Source: MGOM01 sp035455265 (GTDB lineage: Bacteria > Chloroflexota > Anaerolineae > Anaerolineales > E44-bin32). Taken from it: a stretch of 40,166 nucleotides of DNA. A program made the translations under genes and the position numbers. Of this stretch, positions 22,572-29,434 are shown piece after piece (the first letter of the stretch is position 1; each line of letters opens with the position of its first letter). The DNA lies in NCBI GenBank assembly GCA_035455265.1, contig DATIFK010000207.1:1-40166 (forward strand), in the 5' to 3' direction. The notes beneath the pieces were generated by a model, which was not told where the DNA came from, did no database searches, and saw only the letters and a list, made by a program, of their open reading frames with translations.

Positions 22572-23017
22572 TGTCCTGCACCGAACGGTTGACCCATGAA
22601 ATGCGGCGGCGAGGCTTGCGCTTGACGGCGCAACGCTCCGTCATCCTGGAAACGGTGGCCCACGCCCGCGGCCATCCCACGGCGACGGACGTGTTCCAGC
22701 AGGCGCAGGACCGTCTGCCGGGGCTCAACCTGGCCACGGTCTACCGCGCCCTGGAGGCCCTGCAGGACGCCGGCCTGGTGGACTCGATCGATAGCGGGCG
22801 CGGCCAAACAGGCTTCGCCCTGCGCGACCACGACCATCCGCATCACCATCTGGTTTGCTCCTCCTGCGGCGGGGAATGGGAAGTCGGCGCTGAGACGGTG
22901 TCGGCATTGGCGGCCAGCCTGCGGCGCCGGCATGGCTTCCGTCTGCGCACCGAGCATCTGACGCTTGCCGGTTTGTGCCGGGAATGCGCCGAGGCCGAAG
23001 GCGGCCGTCGGCTCTAG
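22571..23017 (+). CDS. Fur-family metal-responsive regulator
   Basis: 148 residues from GTG 22571, with GGAGG 7 nt upstream. The winged helix is typical (LRLTAQRSVILETVAHARGHPTATDVFQQA, then LATVYRALEALQDAGLV). A His-rich stretch (DHDHPHHHLVC) is followed by the two structural zinc pairs CSSC and CREC. It probably represses the adjacent metal transporter. Which metal (Ni, Co, Zn or Fe) cannot be decided from sequence; the CbiMQO neighbour favours Ni/Co, a Zur role is possible. 27 bases separate it from cbiM. Confidence 0.88.
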   Translation: MSCTERLTHEMRRRGLRLTAQRSVILETVAHARGHPTATDVFQQAQDRLPGLNLATVYRALEALQDAGLVDSIDSGRGQTGFALRDHDHPHHHLVCSSCGGEWEVGAETVSALAASLRRRHGFRLRTEHLTLAGLCRECAEAEGGRRL

Positions 23018-23044
23018 TCGGCCGAGAGGCGAAGGAGGGTTTGG

Positions 23045-23998
23045 ATGCTGTTCGCTCCCGCCCGCATGCACATTCCGGACGGGTTCCTTTCGACGGCGGT
23101 CTCGGTTGTCGGCTGGATCCTCTCGGTTGCCTGTGTCGCGACGGCGCTGCGGATGACGCGACGCCAGATGGGGGAGCGGCAGGTCCCGGTGATGGGAGTC
23201 ATGGCGGCGTTCATATTCGCCGCGCAAGCCGTCAACTTCCCGGTCGCGGCGGGGACCTCGGGCCATCTCGTCGGGGCCACACTGGCGGCCATCGTGCTTG
23301 GGCCGTGGGCCTCGGTGCTGGTGATGACGTCGGTCCTCGTCGTTCAAGCGTTGCTGTTTCAGGATGGGGGCCTCATTGTTCTGGGATGGAACTTGGTCAA
23401 CATGGCCGTGCTCGGCTCGCTGACCGGATATGGCGTCTATCGGCTGGTCCTGCGCGCCGTCGGCGACCACCGCATCGGCCGGCTGGCTTCCGCGTTCGCC
23501 GCGGCGTGGTCGTCGGTGATGGTCGGGGCGCTGGCGGTGTCGGTGGAGCTGGCCATCTCCGGGACGGCCTCGTTGACGCTGGCGTTGCCGGCGATGGCAG
23601 GGGTGCATGGGCTGATTGGACTCGGGGAAGGGATCATCACCGTCGGCGCGCTGGCCCTTCTGTTGGCTTCCCGACCCGAGCTCCTACGCGGCGCCGCCGA
23701 GTCACCGGGCCAGGCCACGGCCCATGTCATCGTGGCGGGGCTGCTTCTGGCCCTGCTGGCGGCGCTCGCCGCCCCGCTGGCTTCGACCTCGCCGGACGGG
23801 TTGAATGCCGTGGCTGGTGCGCTGGCTTTCGCCGATCGAGCGCGCTCCTTCGGCATGGGTATGTGGCAGGGCTACGTCCTGCCGGGCTCGAGAGACGCCG
23901 CGACGGCCACCATCCTGGCTGTCGGCGTCGGCTCGCTGGTCGTCTTCGGCGTCGCCTTCATCGTCGGGCGTAGCTTGCGGCCGACCTCGGTCAAGTAG
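23045..23998 (+). CDS. cbiM: CbiM/NikM-type substrate subunit fused to PDGLE/CbiN-like domain
   Basis: 317 residues. Membrane S-component of an ECF-type metal importer. MHIPDGFLS begins at residue 8; in Ni/Co transporters this Met-His N-terminus binds the metal. NFPVAAGTSGHLVGATLAAIVLGPWA and GVHGLIGLGEGIIT are core CbiM phrases. The C-terminal about 90 residues carry SPDGLNAVA and a last helix, the PDGLE/CbiN-type accessory part fused in. GAAGGAGG supports ATG 23045, seven codons before the metal-binding Met; ATG 23066 is the functional-looking N-terminus. Confidence 0.88.
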   Translation: MLFAPARMHIPDGFLSTAVSVVGWILSVACVATALRMTRRQMGERQVPVMGVMAAFIFAAQAVNFPVAAGTSGHLVGATLAAIVLGPWASVLVMTSVLVVQALLFQDGGLIVLGWNLVNMAVLGSLTGYGVYRLVLRAVGDHRIGRLASAFAAAWSSVMVGALAVSVELAISGTASLTLALPAMAGVHGLIGLGEGIITVGALALLLASRPELLRGAAESPGQATAHVIVAGLLLALLAALAAPLASTSPDGLNAVAGALAFADRARSFGMGMWQGYVLPGSRDAATATILAVGVGSLVVFGVAFIVGRSLRPTSVK

Positions 23999-24000
23999 AC

Positions 24001-24801
24001 GTGCACATCCATCTTGCGGATCGGTACCATGCCGGTGCCAGTTGGATCCACACGCTGGATCCGCGCGCGAAGATCCTGATGGTCGTATCGTTCATCCTTG
24101 GCGTGAGTCTGGCTCCGGAGGGAGCCTGGCTGCCGTTCGCGGGCTTCTTCATCCTGCTCCTGTGGATTTGCGTCGCCAGTGGTCTCGGCCCGACCTACAG
24201 CGTGCGCCGATCGTTCGTGGCGGCGCCGTTTGTTCTGGCGGCTCTGACGCTGCCGTTCACCGTCCCGGGCCCCACGTTGTTCACCCTGCCTGTGTTCGGA
24301 TGGACGGCCTCCGTGCCCGGGACAATTCGCTTCGCCAGCATCGTCCTGCGGACATGGCTGGCGGTGCAGGCGGCCATCCTGCTGGCGGCCACAACTCCGT
24401 TCCCCGACCTGCTGTGGGCCCTCTCTCGGCTGCGGTTTCCGGGGCCTCTGGTGGCCGTCATCGGTTTCATGTACCGCTATCTGTTCGTCGCCGCCGATGA
24501 AGCTTTGCGGATGATGAGGGCCCGGACGGCTCGATCCGCTCAGCCGCAGGCCGGGACAGGAGCGCCGAGGCGCCGCCCATCGCTCGTGTGGCAGGGAAAG
24601 GTCACCGGCAACATGGTCGGGAGCCTGTTCCTGCGGTCGATGGAACGAAGTGAGCGCGTCTACGACGCGATGTTGGCGCGTGGCTATGACGGCCAGGTAC
24701 GCTCTCTGACCCATTTCCATTTTCGACTCCTCGACGCCGCCGCCCTGGCCGTCACCCTGGCGGCGGTGGGCGGGATGCTCGCCTGGGCGGTTGCCCGGTA
24801 A
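24001..24801 (+). CDS. cbiQ: CbiQ/EcfT transmembrane subunit
   Basis: 266 residues from GTG 24001, two bases after the cbiM stop. It holds about five or six hydrophobic segments. HTLDPRAKILMVV is the standard N-terminal phrase. The two coupling helices with the A-R-G motifs are seen as MRARTARSA and YDAMLARGYDG, which dock the ATPase. Together with cbiM and cbiO it forms the importer. Confidence 0.9.
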   Translation: MHIHLADRYHAGASWIHTLDPRAKILMVVSFILGVSLAPEGAWLPFAGFFILLLWICVASGLGPTYSVRRSFVAAPFVLAALTLPFTVPGPTLFTLPVFGWTASVPGTIRFASIVLRTWLAVQAAILLAATTPFPDLLWALSRLRFPGPLVAVIGFMYRYLFVAADEALRMMRARTARSAQPQAGTGAPRRRPSLVWQGKVTGNMVGSLFLRSMERSERVYDAMLARGYDGQVRSLTHFHFRLLDAAALAVTLAAVGGMLAWAVAR

Positions 24802-24805
24802 GCGC

Positions 24806-25513
24806 ATGCACCACACCCTCGAAGTCCACGACCTGCACTTCACCTATCCGGACGGTTGCCAGGCGCTGAGGGGCGTCGATCTGTCGGTGGCGCCGGGCGA
24901 GAAGGTAGCCCTGGTCGGCCCGAATGGAGCCGGCAAGTCGACCCTGCTGCTGCACCTCAATGGGATCCTGCGCGGCGAGGGAGAGGTGCGGGTGGCCGGG
25001 ATGCCGGTGGGAGACGGGCAACTCGGCCACGTGCGCGCCGCCGTCGGCCTGGTCTTCCAGGATGCCGACGATCAACTGTTCTCACCGACGGTCTTCGAAG
25101 ACGTCGCTTTCGGACCGTTGTATGCCGGCCTGACGCCGGACGAGGTGCAGCGTCGTGTGGCCGAGGCGCTGCGGGCCGTCGGGATGCCCGAGGCCGGGGG
25201 CCGCGTCTCTCACCATCTCAGCGGGGGCGAGAAGAAGCGCGTCGCCATCGCTACGGTGCTGGCGATGCAGCCGGAGATCCTGGTCTTGGATGAACCGACC
25301 GGCGGGCTCGATCCGCGTGCCCGGCGCGGGCTGATTCGGTTGTTGGGCGACTTGCCGCAGACCATGCTGGTGTCGACGCACGATCTGCGCATGGTCGCCG
25401 AGCTCTTCCCCCGCACGGTGGTGCTGGACCAGGGCCGCGTGGTCGCCGACAGCCCCACGGCGAAGCTGCTGGCGGACGCAGCCTTCCTGGCCGAGCACGG
25501 GCTGGAAGCTTAA
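24806..25513 (+). CDS. cbiO: CbiO-type ECF ATPase subunit
   Basis: 235 residues. Walker A GPNGAGKST (38-46), Q-loop VFQDADDQLF (the DDQ form typical of ECF ATPases), signature LSGGEKKR, Walker B ILVLDEPTGGLD and switch His (STHD) are all intact. ATG 24806 lies 4 nt after the cbiQ stop; the TTG at 24791 is inside cbiQ. It closes the fur-cbiMQO unit. Confidence 0.93.
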   Translation: MHHTLEVHDLHFTYPDGCQALRGVDLSVAPGEKVALVGPNGAGKSTLLLHLNGILRGEGEVRVAGMPVGDGQLGHVRAAVGLVFQDADDQLFSPTVFEDVAFGPLYAGLTPDEVQRRVAEALRAVGMPEAGGRVSHHLSGGEKKRVAIATVLAMQPEILVLDEPTGGLDPRARRGLIRLLGDLPQTMLVSTHDLRMVAELFPRTVVLDQGRVVADSPTAKLLADAAFLAEHGLEA

Positions 25514-25638
25514 GAGCAGTCTTCAGTCGTCAGTTCTCAGTCATCAGTCAAAACCGGTGCGGACGGGCCCCTGGCCGAAGCACCTTGCGGCTGAAGGATT
25601 CTCCACACCCAAAGGTAGCCGCAGGCTTTAGCCTGCGG
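25512..25638 (+). repeat. ~127-bp direct repeat, copy 1
   Basis: It begins with CAGTCTTCAGTCGTCAGTT and ends with GCCGCAGGCTTTAGCCTGCGG. Copy 2 starts 139 bases later and differs at few positions. It starts inside the cbiO stop codon. The closing hairpin is cut short (GCCTGCGG then AATCC). Confidence 0.8.
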
Positions 25639-25650
25639 AATCCTCCGCCA

Positions 25651-25778
25651 AAGAGCAGTCTTCAGTCGTCAGTTCCCAGTCGTCAGTCAAAACCGGTGCG
25701 GACGGGCCGCTGGCCGAAGAACCTTGCGGCTGAAGGATCCCTCCACACCCAAAGGTAGCCGCAGGCTTTAGCCTGCGG
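25651..25778 (+). repeat. ~128-bp direct repeat, copy 2
   Basis: A near-identical second copy of 25512-25638 with one extra base near 25738. The 341-base gap between cbiO and the MntR-like gene consists of these two copies plus a promoter and operator; I see no gene in it. Confidence 0.8.
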
Positions 25779-25785
25779 CTACCTT
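25752..25785. repeat. REP-like 15-bp hairpin
   Basis: AAGGTAGCCGCAGGC (25752-25766), loop TTTA, then its exact complement (25771-25785). It closes copy 2. GCAGGCTTTAGCCTGC resembles REP-type palindromes found in many phyla. Its last bases merge with the TTGACA box of the next promoter. Confidence 0.7.
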
Positions 25786-25813
25786 GACAAACCCCGTCCG
25801 ATTTTGATAGGAT
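25784..25813 (+). promoter_or_regulatory. promoter of mntR-like gene
   Basis: TTGACA (25784-25789), an 18-base spacer and TAGGAT (25808-25813). The -35 box is a perfect match and overlaps the repeat end. Confidence 0.6.
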
Positions 25814-25826
25814 ACAGCCTCTGAAG

Positions 25827-25840
25827 TTAGGCAAGCCTAA
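25827..25840. promoter_or_regulatory. DtxR/MntR-type operator
   Basis: TTAGGC-AA-GCCTAA, a perfect 6-2-6 palindrome just behind the promoter and 14 bases before ATG 25855. TTAGG..CCTAA is the core of DtxR/IdeR and SirR/TroR boxes. It predicts autorepression of the three-gene unit. Confidence 0.65.
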
Positions 25841-25854
25841 TTTCGAGATACGGA

Positions 25855-26535
25855 ATGCCTCGTCACACGCCGGCGGTCGAAGACTACCTCAAGACGGTGT
25901 TCGAGATCGAACACGAAGGCCGGGTCGCGGGTACCGCCGAATTGGCGGAGCGCCTGCGAATCACCCGGGCGTCCGTCAGCGGGATGCTCAAGAAGCTGGC
26001 GGCTTCGCCCGACGGCCTCGTCCGCTACACCCGCTACCACGGCGTGCGCCTGACGGCCGCCGGGCGGAAGGTGGCGCTGGAGGTCATCCGCCACCATCGA
26101 CTGGTGGAGAGCTATCTGGTGGCGGCCCTGGGATACGGATGGGACGAGGTGCACGGGGAGGCCGATCACCTCGAGCATGTCATCTCCGAAGGGCTCGAAG
26201 ATCGCATTGCCGCCTACCTCGGAAACCCTCAGGCCGATCCGCACGGCGCGCCCATCCCGCCTCGAGATGGAAACCTGCCGCGCTTGCAGGATCGCCGGTT
26301 GTCCGAGGTCGGCGTCGGGCAACGCGCCCGCATCACGCGGGTCGCCGATCGCGATCCGGAGCTGCTGCGCTACCTCGACCGCCTCGGCCTGCGTCCTCAA
26401 CGCCGGCTGCGTGTCACGGAGCGCAGTCCCTTCGACGGCCCGCTCTGCGTGCAGGTCGATGGCGCCGAAGAGATCTACCCTCTCAGCCGCCGTGTCACCG
26501 ATGAGATCTACGTCCTGGTGGACGTCGCAGATTAG
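25855..26535 (+). CDS. DtxR/MntR-family metalloregulator (Mn-type residues)
   Basis: 226 residues: winged helix (AELAERLRITRASVSGMLKKLA, about 29-50), metal/dimer domain (HHRLVESYLV..DEVHGEADHLEHVISEGLEDRI, about 82-120) and a C-terminal FeoA/SH3-like domain (from about 150). Where iron-type IdeR/DtxR have Met10 and Cys102, this protein has Asp (VEDYLKT, and EADHLEH). Asp at the first position is the MntR choice, so manganese is the more likely co-repressor. The other ligands (HHRLVE, EVH, EH) are kept. A matching operator lies just upstream. The multicopper oxidase gene follows after 9 nt. Confidence 0.88.
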   Translation: MPRHTPAVEDYLKTVFEIEHEGRVAGTAELAERLRITRASVSGMLKKLAASPDGLVRYTRYHGVRLTAAGRKVALEVIRHHRLVESYLVAALGYGWDEVHGEADHLEHVISEGLEDRIAAYLGNPQADPHGAPIPPRDGNLPRLQDRRLSEVGVGQRARITRVADRDPELLRYLDRLGLRPQRRLRVTERSPFDGPLCVQVDGAEEIYPLSRRVTDEIYVLVDVAD

Positions 26536-26544
26536 GAGCTGGTT

Positions 26545-27630
26545 ATGCCTGGTGCTTCCGGACTCAACCGTCGAGATTTCCTCAAAGCCGGGCTGGTCAC
26601 CGGCGGTCTGGCGGCGGCCGCCGCCGGCCGAGGCCTGGCCGTGCAGCCGCCGCCGCCCGACGCCACCCCGACAGCCCACGACGGCCACGCGGGGATGGGG
26701 GCGGTCGGCGAGGTCGACTCTGCCCACAACGGCTTCGATCCGCACGAGATGCTGCAGGATTGGGACTTCGGCCGCGTGAGCACCCTACCGACCGGCCAGA
26801 CCCTGCGCGAGTTCAGCATCTACGCCATCGACAAGGACATCGAGGTGGCGCCGGGCGTCCACTTCCCCGGCTGGGTGTACAACGGCCGCGTCCCGGGGCC
26901 GACCCTGCGCTGCGTCGAAGGCGAGCGCGTGCGCGTCACATTCTCCAATGGCAGCAGCCACCCGCACACGATCCACTTCCATGGGATTCATGCGGCGCGC
27001 ATGGACGGAGTGCCCGGAGTGGGCGCGGGCATGATCCCGCCGGGAGGGTCGACGGTGTACGAATTCGACGCCTTCCCCTTCGGCTGCCACCTCTATCACT
27101 GCCACGCCACGCCGTTGAAAAGGCACATCCACAAGGGCCTGTACGGCTCGTTCATCATCGACCCGGATCCGGAGCGCCATCCCGACGAGCGCCAGGCGGC
27201 GCGCTCGCGGCTGTACGGCACTCCCGAGAACAAACAGGTCAACGAAATGGTGATGGTGATGAACGCCTTTGACACGAACTTCGACGGCGAGAACGAGGTC
27301 TACGCCGTCAACACCGTCGCCTTTGCCTACATGAACAAGCCCATCCGCATCCGTCGCGATCAGCGCCAGCGGCTCTACCTCATCAACGTCACGGAATTCG
27401 ATCCGATCAACTCGATCCATCTGCACGCCAACTTCTTCGACTACTACGACCACGGCACGAGCCTGACGCCGACTCTGCACACCGTGGACACGATCCTGCA
27501 GTGCCAGGCTCAGCGCGGGATCCTCGAATTCGACTTCCGTGGCTTCGAGCCCGGCCTGTACATGTTCCACGCTCATCAGAGCGAGTTCGCCGAGCTCGGT
27601 TGGATGGGCTTCTTCGAGGTGGTGGAATGA
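26545..27630 (+). CDS. Tat-exported two-domain multicopper oxidase
   Basis: 361 residues with a twin-arginine signal (RRDFLKAG at 9-16, then an Ala-rich core). Copper motifs: HTIHFHG and YHCHATPLKRHIHKGLYG in domain one, SIHLHANFF and MFHAHQSEFAELGWMG in domain two. The two-domain size resembles nitrite reductase and small laccases. In such enzymes the trinuclear site forms between subunits. Because it lies between an MntR-like regulator and a metal transporter, a metal oxidase (Mn, Fe or Cu) is a fair guess, not shown. AGGAG lies 6 nt before the ATG. Confidence 0.87.
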   Translation: MPGASGLNRRDFLKAGLVTGGLAAAAAGRGLAVQPPPPDATPTAHDGHAGMGAVGEVDSAHNGFDPHEMLQDWDFGRVSTLPTGQTLREFSIYAIDKDIEVAPGVHFPGWVYNGRVPGPTLRCVEGERVRVTFSNGSSHPHTIHFHGIHAARMDGVPGVGAGMIPPGGSTVYEFDAFPFGCHLYHCHATPLKRHIHKGLYGSFIIDPDPERHPDERQAARSRLYGTPENKQVNEMVMVMNAFDTNFDGENEVYAVNTVAFAYMNKPIRIRRDQRQRLYLINVTEFDPINSIHLHANFFDYYDHGTSLTPTLHTVDTILQCQAQRGILEFDFRGFEPGLYMFHAHQSEFAELGWMGFFEVVE

Positions 27631-28835
27631 GCGCCGAGGCCGCTCGCCGGCGGGTCCTTCCCCTTTGGGCCACGGCGCTGCTCCCGCTGGCGGCGCTGGG
27701 GCTGATGCTCTCGCTGTTCGTGTTCGGCGACCCGTTGGCGGCCTTCAAGGCCAACTTGCCGCCGATCGAGTCGTTGACGGTTCAGCGCGTGCGGGTCACG
27801 GGCGACGGCTTCGAACTGACTGTGGTCAACGGCGGGCCGGACGCCGTCACGATCTCGCAAGTGACGGTCGACGATGCTTACTGGACCTTCACCGCTTCGC
27901 CCTCGGCGACGATCCCTCGCCTTGGGCAGGCTGTGATCCGGCTGACGTATCCCTACGTTGTGGGTGAGCCGAACACCATCCGGCTGATGTCTTCCACCGG
28001 ACTGACGTTCGATGCCGACGTTCCGCTGGCCGTCGAGACGCCGACTCTCGATTGGAGCCAGTTCTTGCGCTACGGCCTGGTGGGGTTGTACGTGGGCATC
28101 GTCCCGGTGGCGCTCGGTTTGCTGTGGTATCCGGCGATGCGCCGGCTGGGCCGCCGCGGCCTCGGCGTGGTGTTGGCGTTGACCATCGGCCTGCTGGTGT
28201 TCCTGTTGATCGACACGCTGCTCGAAGGGCTCGACGTGGCGGCCCAGCTGCCGGCGGTCTTCCAGGGCGTCTCGCTGCTGCTGTTCGCGGCGCTGTTGAC
28301 CTGGTTGATCCTGTTGGCTGTCGCCGGCCGGCGCGGCGACGCGCCGGGAGGCGCCCCGCGAGGCCTGTACCTCTCCGGCCTGATCGCTCTCGGAATCGGC
28401 CTGCACAACCTGGGGGAGGGGATGGCCATCGGGGCGGCGTTCGCGCTGGGCGAAGCGGCCCTGGGTTCGTTTCTCGTCCTGGGGTTCACCCTGCACAACA
28501 TCACCGAAGGAGTCGGCATTGCCGCTCCCTTGACTTCGGTCGAGGCCGGCGAAGCCGCGCCTCGGCTGCGGTCCTTCGTCGGTCTGGCGCTGCTGGCGGG
28601 AGCGCCGGCCATCCTCGGAACGTGGATCGGGGGGTTCGCCTTCAGCCCGGTCCTGGCGGCGCTGTTCCTGGGGATCGGCGCCGGCGCCATCTGGCAGGTG
28701 ATCGTCGAAGTCGGGCGACTGCTCCAGTCCTATGCTCGCAGGGACGGCACGTCGCTGGCCTCGTGGCCGAACGTTCTGGGCTTTACCCTCGGCTTGGCGA
28801 TCATGTTCGTCACGGCGCTGCTGGTGAAGGTCTGA
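27627..28835 (+). CDS. ZIP-family metal transporter with N-terminal extracytoplasmic domain
   Basis: 402 residues from ATG 27627, which overlaps the oxidase stop by 4 nt. A first helix (about 10-31) is followed by about 110 residues of beta-rich sequence (SLTVQRVRVTGDGFELTVVNGGPDAVTISQVTVDD..) that should lie outside the membrane. Then come about eight helices with the two ZIP metal motifs GLHNLGEGMAIGAAF and TLHNITEGVGIAAP. ZIP proteins carry divalent metals into the cytoplasm. The extra domain is unusual. The longer frame starting at 27501 lies inside the oxidase gene and is not used. Confidence 0.85.
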   Translation: MSAEAARRRVLPLWATALLPLAALGLMLSLFVFGDPLAAFKANLPPIESLTVQRVRVTGDGFELTVVNGGPDAVTISQVTVDDAYWTFTASPSATIPRLGQAVIRLTYPYVVGEPNTIRLMSSTGLTFDADVPLAVETPTLDWSQFLRYGLVGLYVGIVPVALGLLWYPAMRRLGRRGLGVVLALTIGLLVFLLIDTLLEGLDVAAQLPAVFQGVSLLLFAALLTWLILLAVAGRRGDAPGGAPRGLYLSGLIALGIGLHNLGEGMAIGAAFALGEAALGSFLVLGFTLHNITEGVGIAAPLTSVEAGEAAPRLRSFVGLALLAGAPAILGTWIGGFAFSPVLAALFLGIGAGAIWQVIVEVGRLLQSYARRDGTSLASWPNVLGFTLGLAIMFVTALLVKV

Positions 28836-28883
28836 TCGCAGTCGCCGACGGCCTCCCTTCGCAGCTCATTCGGATGTCCTCGT

Positions 28884-28909
28884 GACCGGCCCGGACCCCC
28901 GGGCCGGTC
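28884..28909 (+). terminator. terminator-like hairpin after ZIP gene
   Basis: GACCGGCCCGG (28884-28894), loop ACCC, then its exact complement (28899-28909). No T-run. Confidence 0.45.
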
Positions 28910-28986
28910 TGGCGTCCCGCGCCGAGCCCCGTCGGAGGGCACTCGGGCGGGGTGACGTTGATCACTGCGGCGCCGCCCAGGGGGAG

Positions 28987-29008
28987 GATATTCTGAAAAT
29001 GGAATATC
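28987..29008. promoter_or_regulatory. ArsR-type operator
   Basis: GATATTC (28987-28993), eight bases, GAATATC (29002-29008): a perfect 7-8-7 palindrome, A+T-rich against the background, 18 bases before the arsR start. Confidence 0.6.
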
Positions 29009-29026
29009 GAATGATGGGGAGCGGCC

Positions 29027-29434
29027 ATGAGACAAACCCGGGCCCAGGCCGACATCTTCAAGGCCCTTGGTCATCCCGTCCGGCTCCGGATCCTGGCGGC
29101 GATCCAGCAGGGCGGGGAGGCGTGCGTCTGCCACCTGGAGCATGACCTGGGACTGCGCCAGGCGTACCTCTCGCAGCACCTGGCGAAGCTGCGCGCCGCC
29201 GGCCTAGTCAAGGATCGGCGTGTCGGGTCGAACGTCTTCTACGCTCTGGTCGGCGACTGGGTCCCGCAGCTCCTGGCAACGGCCGGGGAGGCCGGGTTTG
29301 CGGCGCCTGCCTCGCGTCGTCCAGGAGGGCGGCCGCGCCCGAGGCGAGCCTGCCCGTGCCCGCGCTGCCTTGAGAAGGATTCGTCCTCGATCAGGAAACG
29401 CGGCTCGCGGACGAGCGCGAGCGTCTCGGCATGA
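29027..29434 (+). CDS. arsR: ArsR-family arsenic-responsive repressor
   Basis: 135 residues. The winged helix is clear (FKALGHPVRLRILAAIQQGGEACVCHLEHDLGLRQAYLSQHLAKLRAAGLV). The C33-V-C35 pair in the third helix is the classic ArsR metalloid site (ELCVCDL in the E. coli plasmid protein). The C-terminus adds CPCPRC (three cysteines) in a basic tail, which is not usual. It should bind the palindrome just upstream and control the whole ars unit. The stop overlaps the permease start by 4 nt. Confidence 0.9.
   Translation: MRQTRAQADIFKALGHPVRLRILAAIQQGGEACVCHLEHDLGLRQAYLSQHLAKLRAAGLVKDRRVGSNVFYALVGDWVPQLLATAGEAGFAAPASRRPGGRPRPRRACPCPRCLEKDSSSIRKRGSRTSASVSA

Noticed and set aside
25512..25785. CRISPR array
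   Set aside because: Only two long (about 128 bp) copies with an almost absent spacer, ending in a REP-like hairpin; no cas genes nearby.
27501..27626. Longer N-terminus for the ZIP transporter
   Set aside because: These codons lie inside the multicopper oxidase gene; ATG 27627 in the ATGA overlap followed by a membrane helix is the better start.
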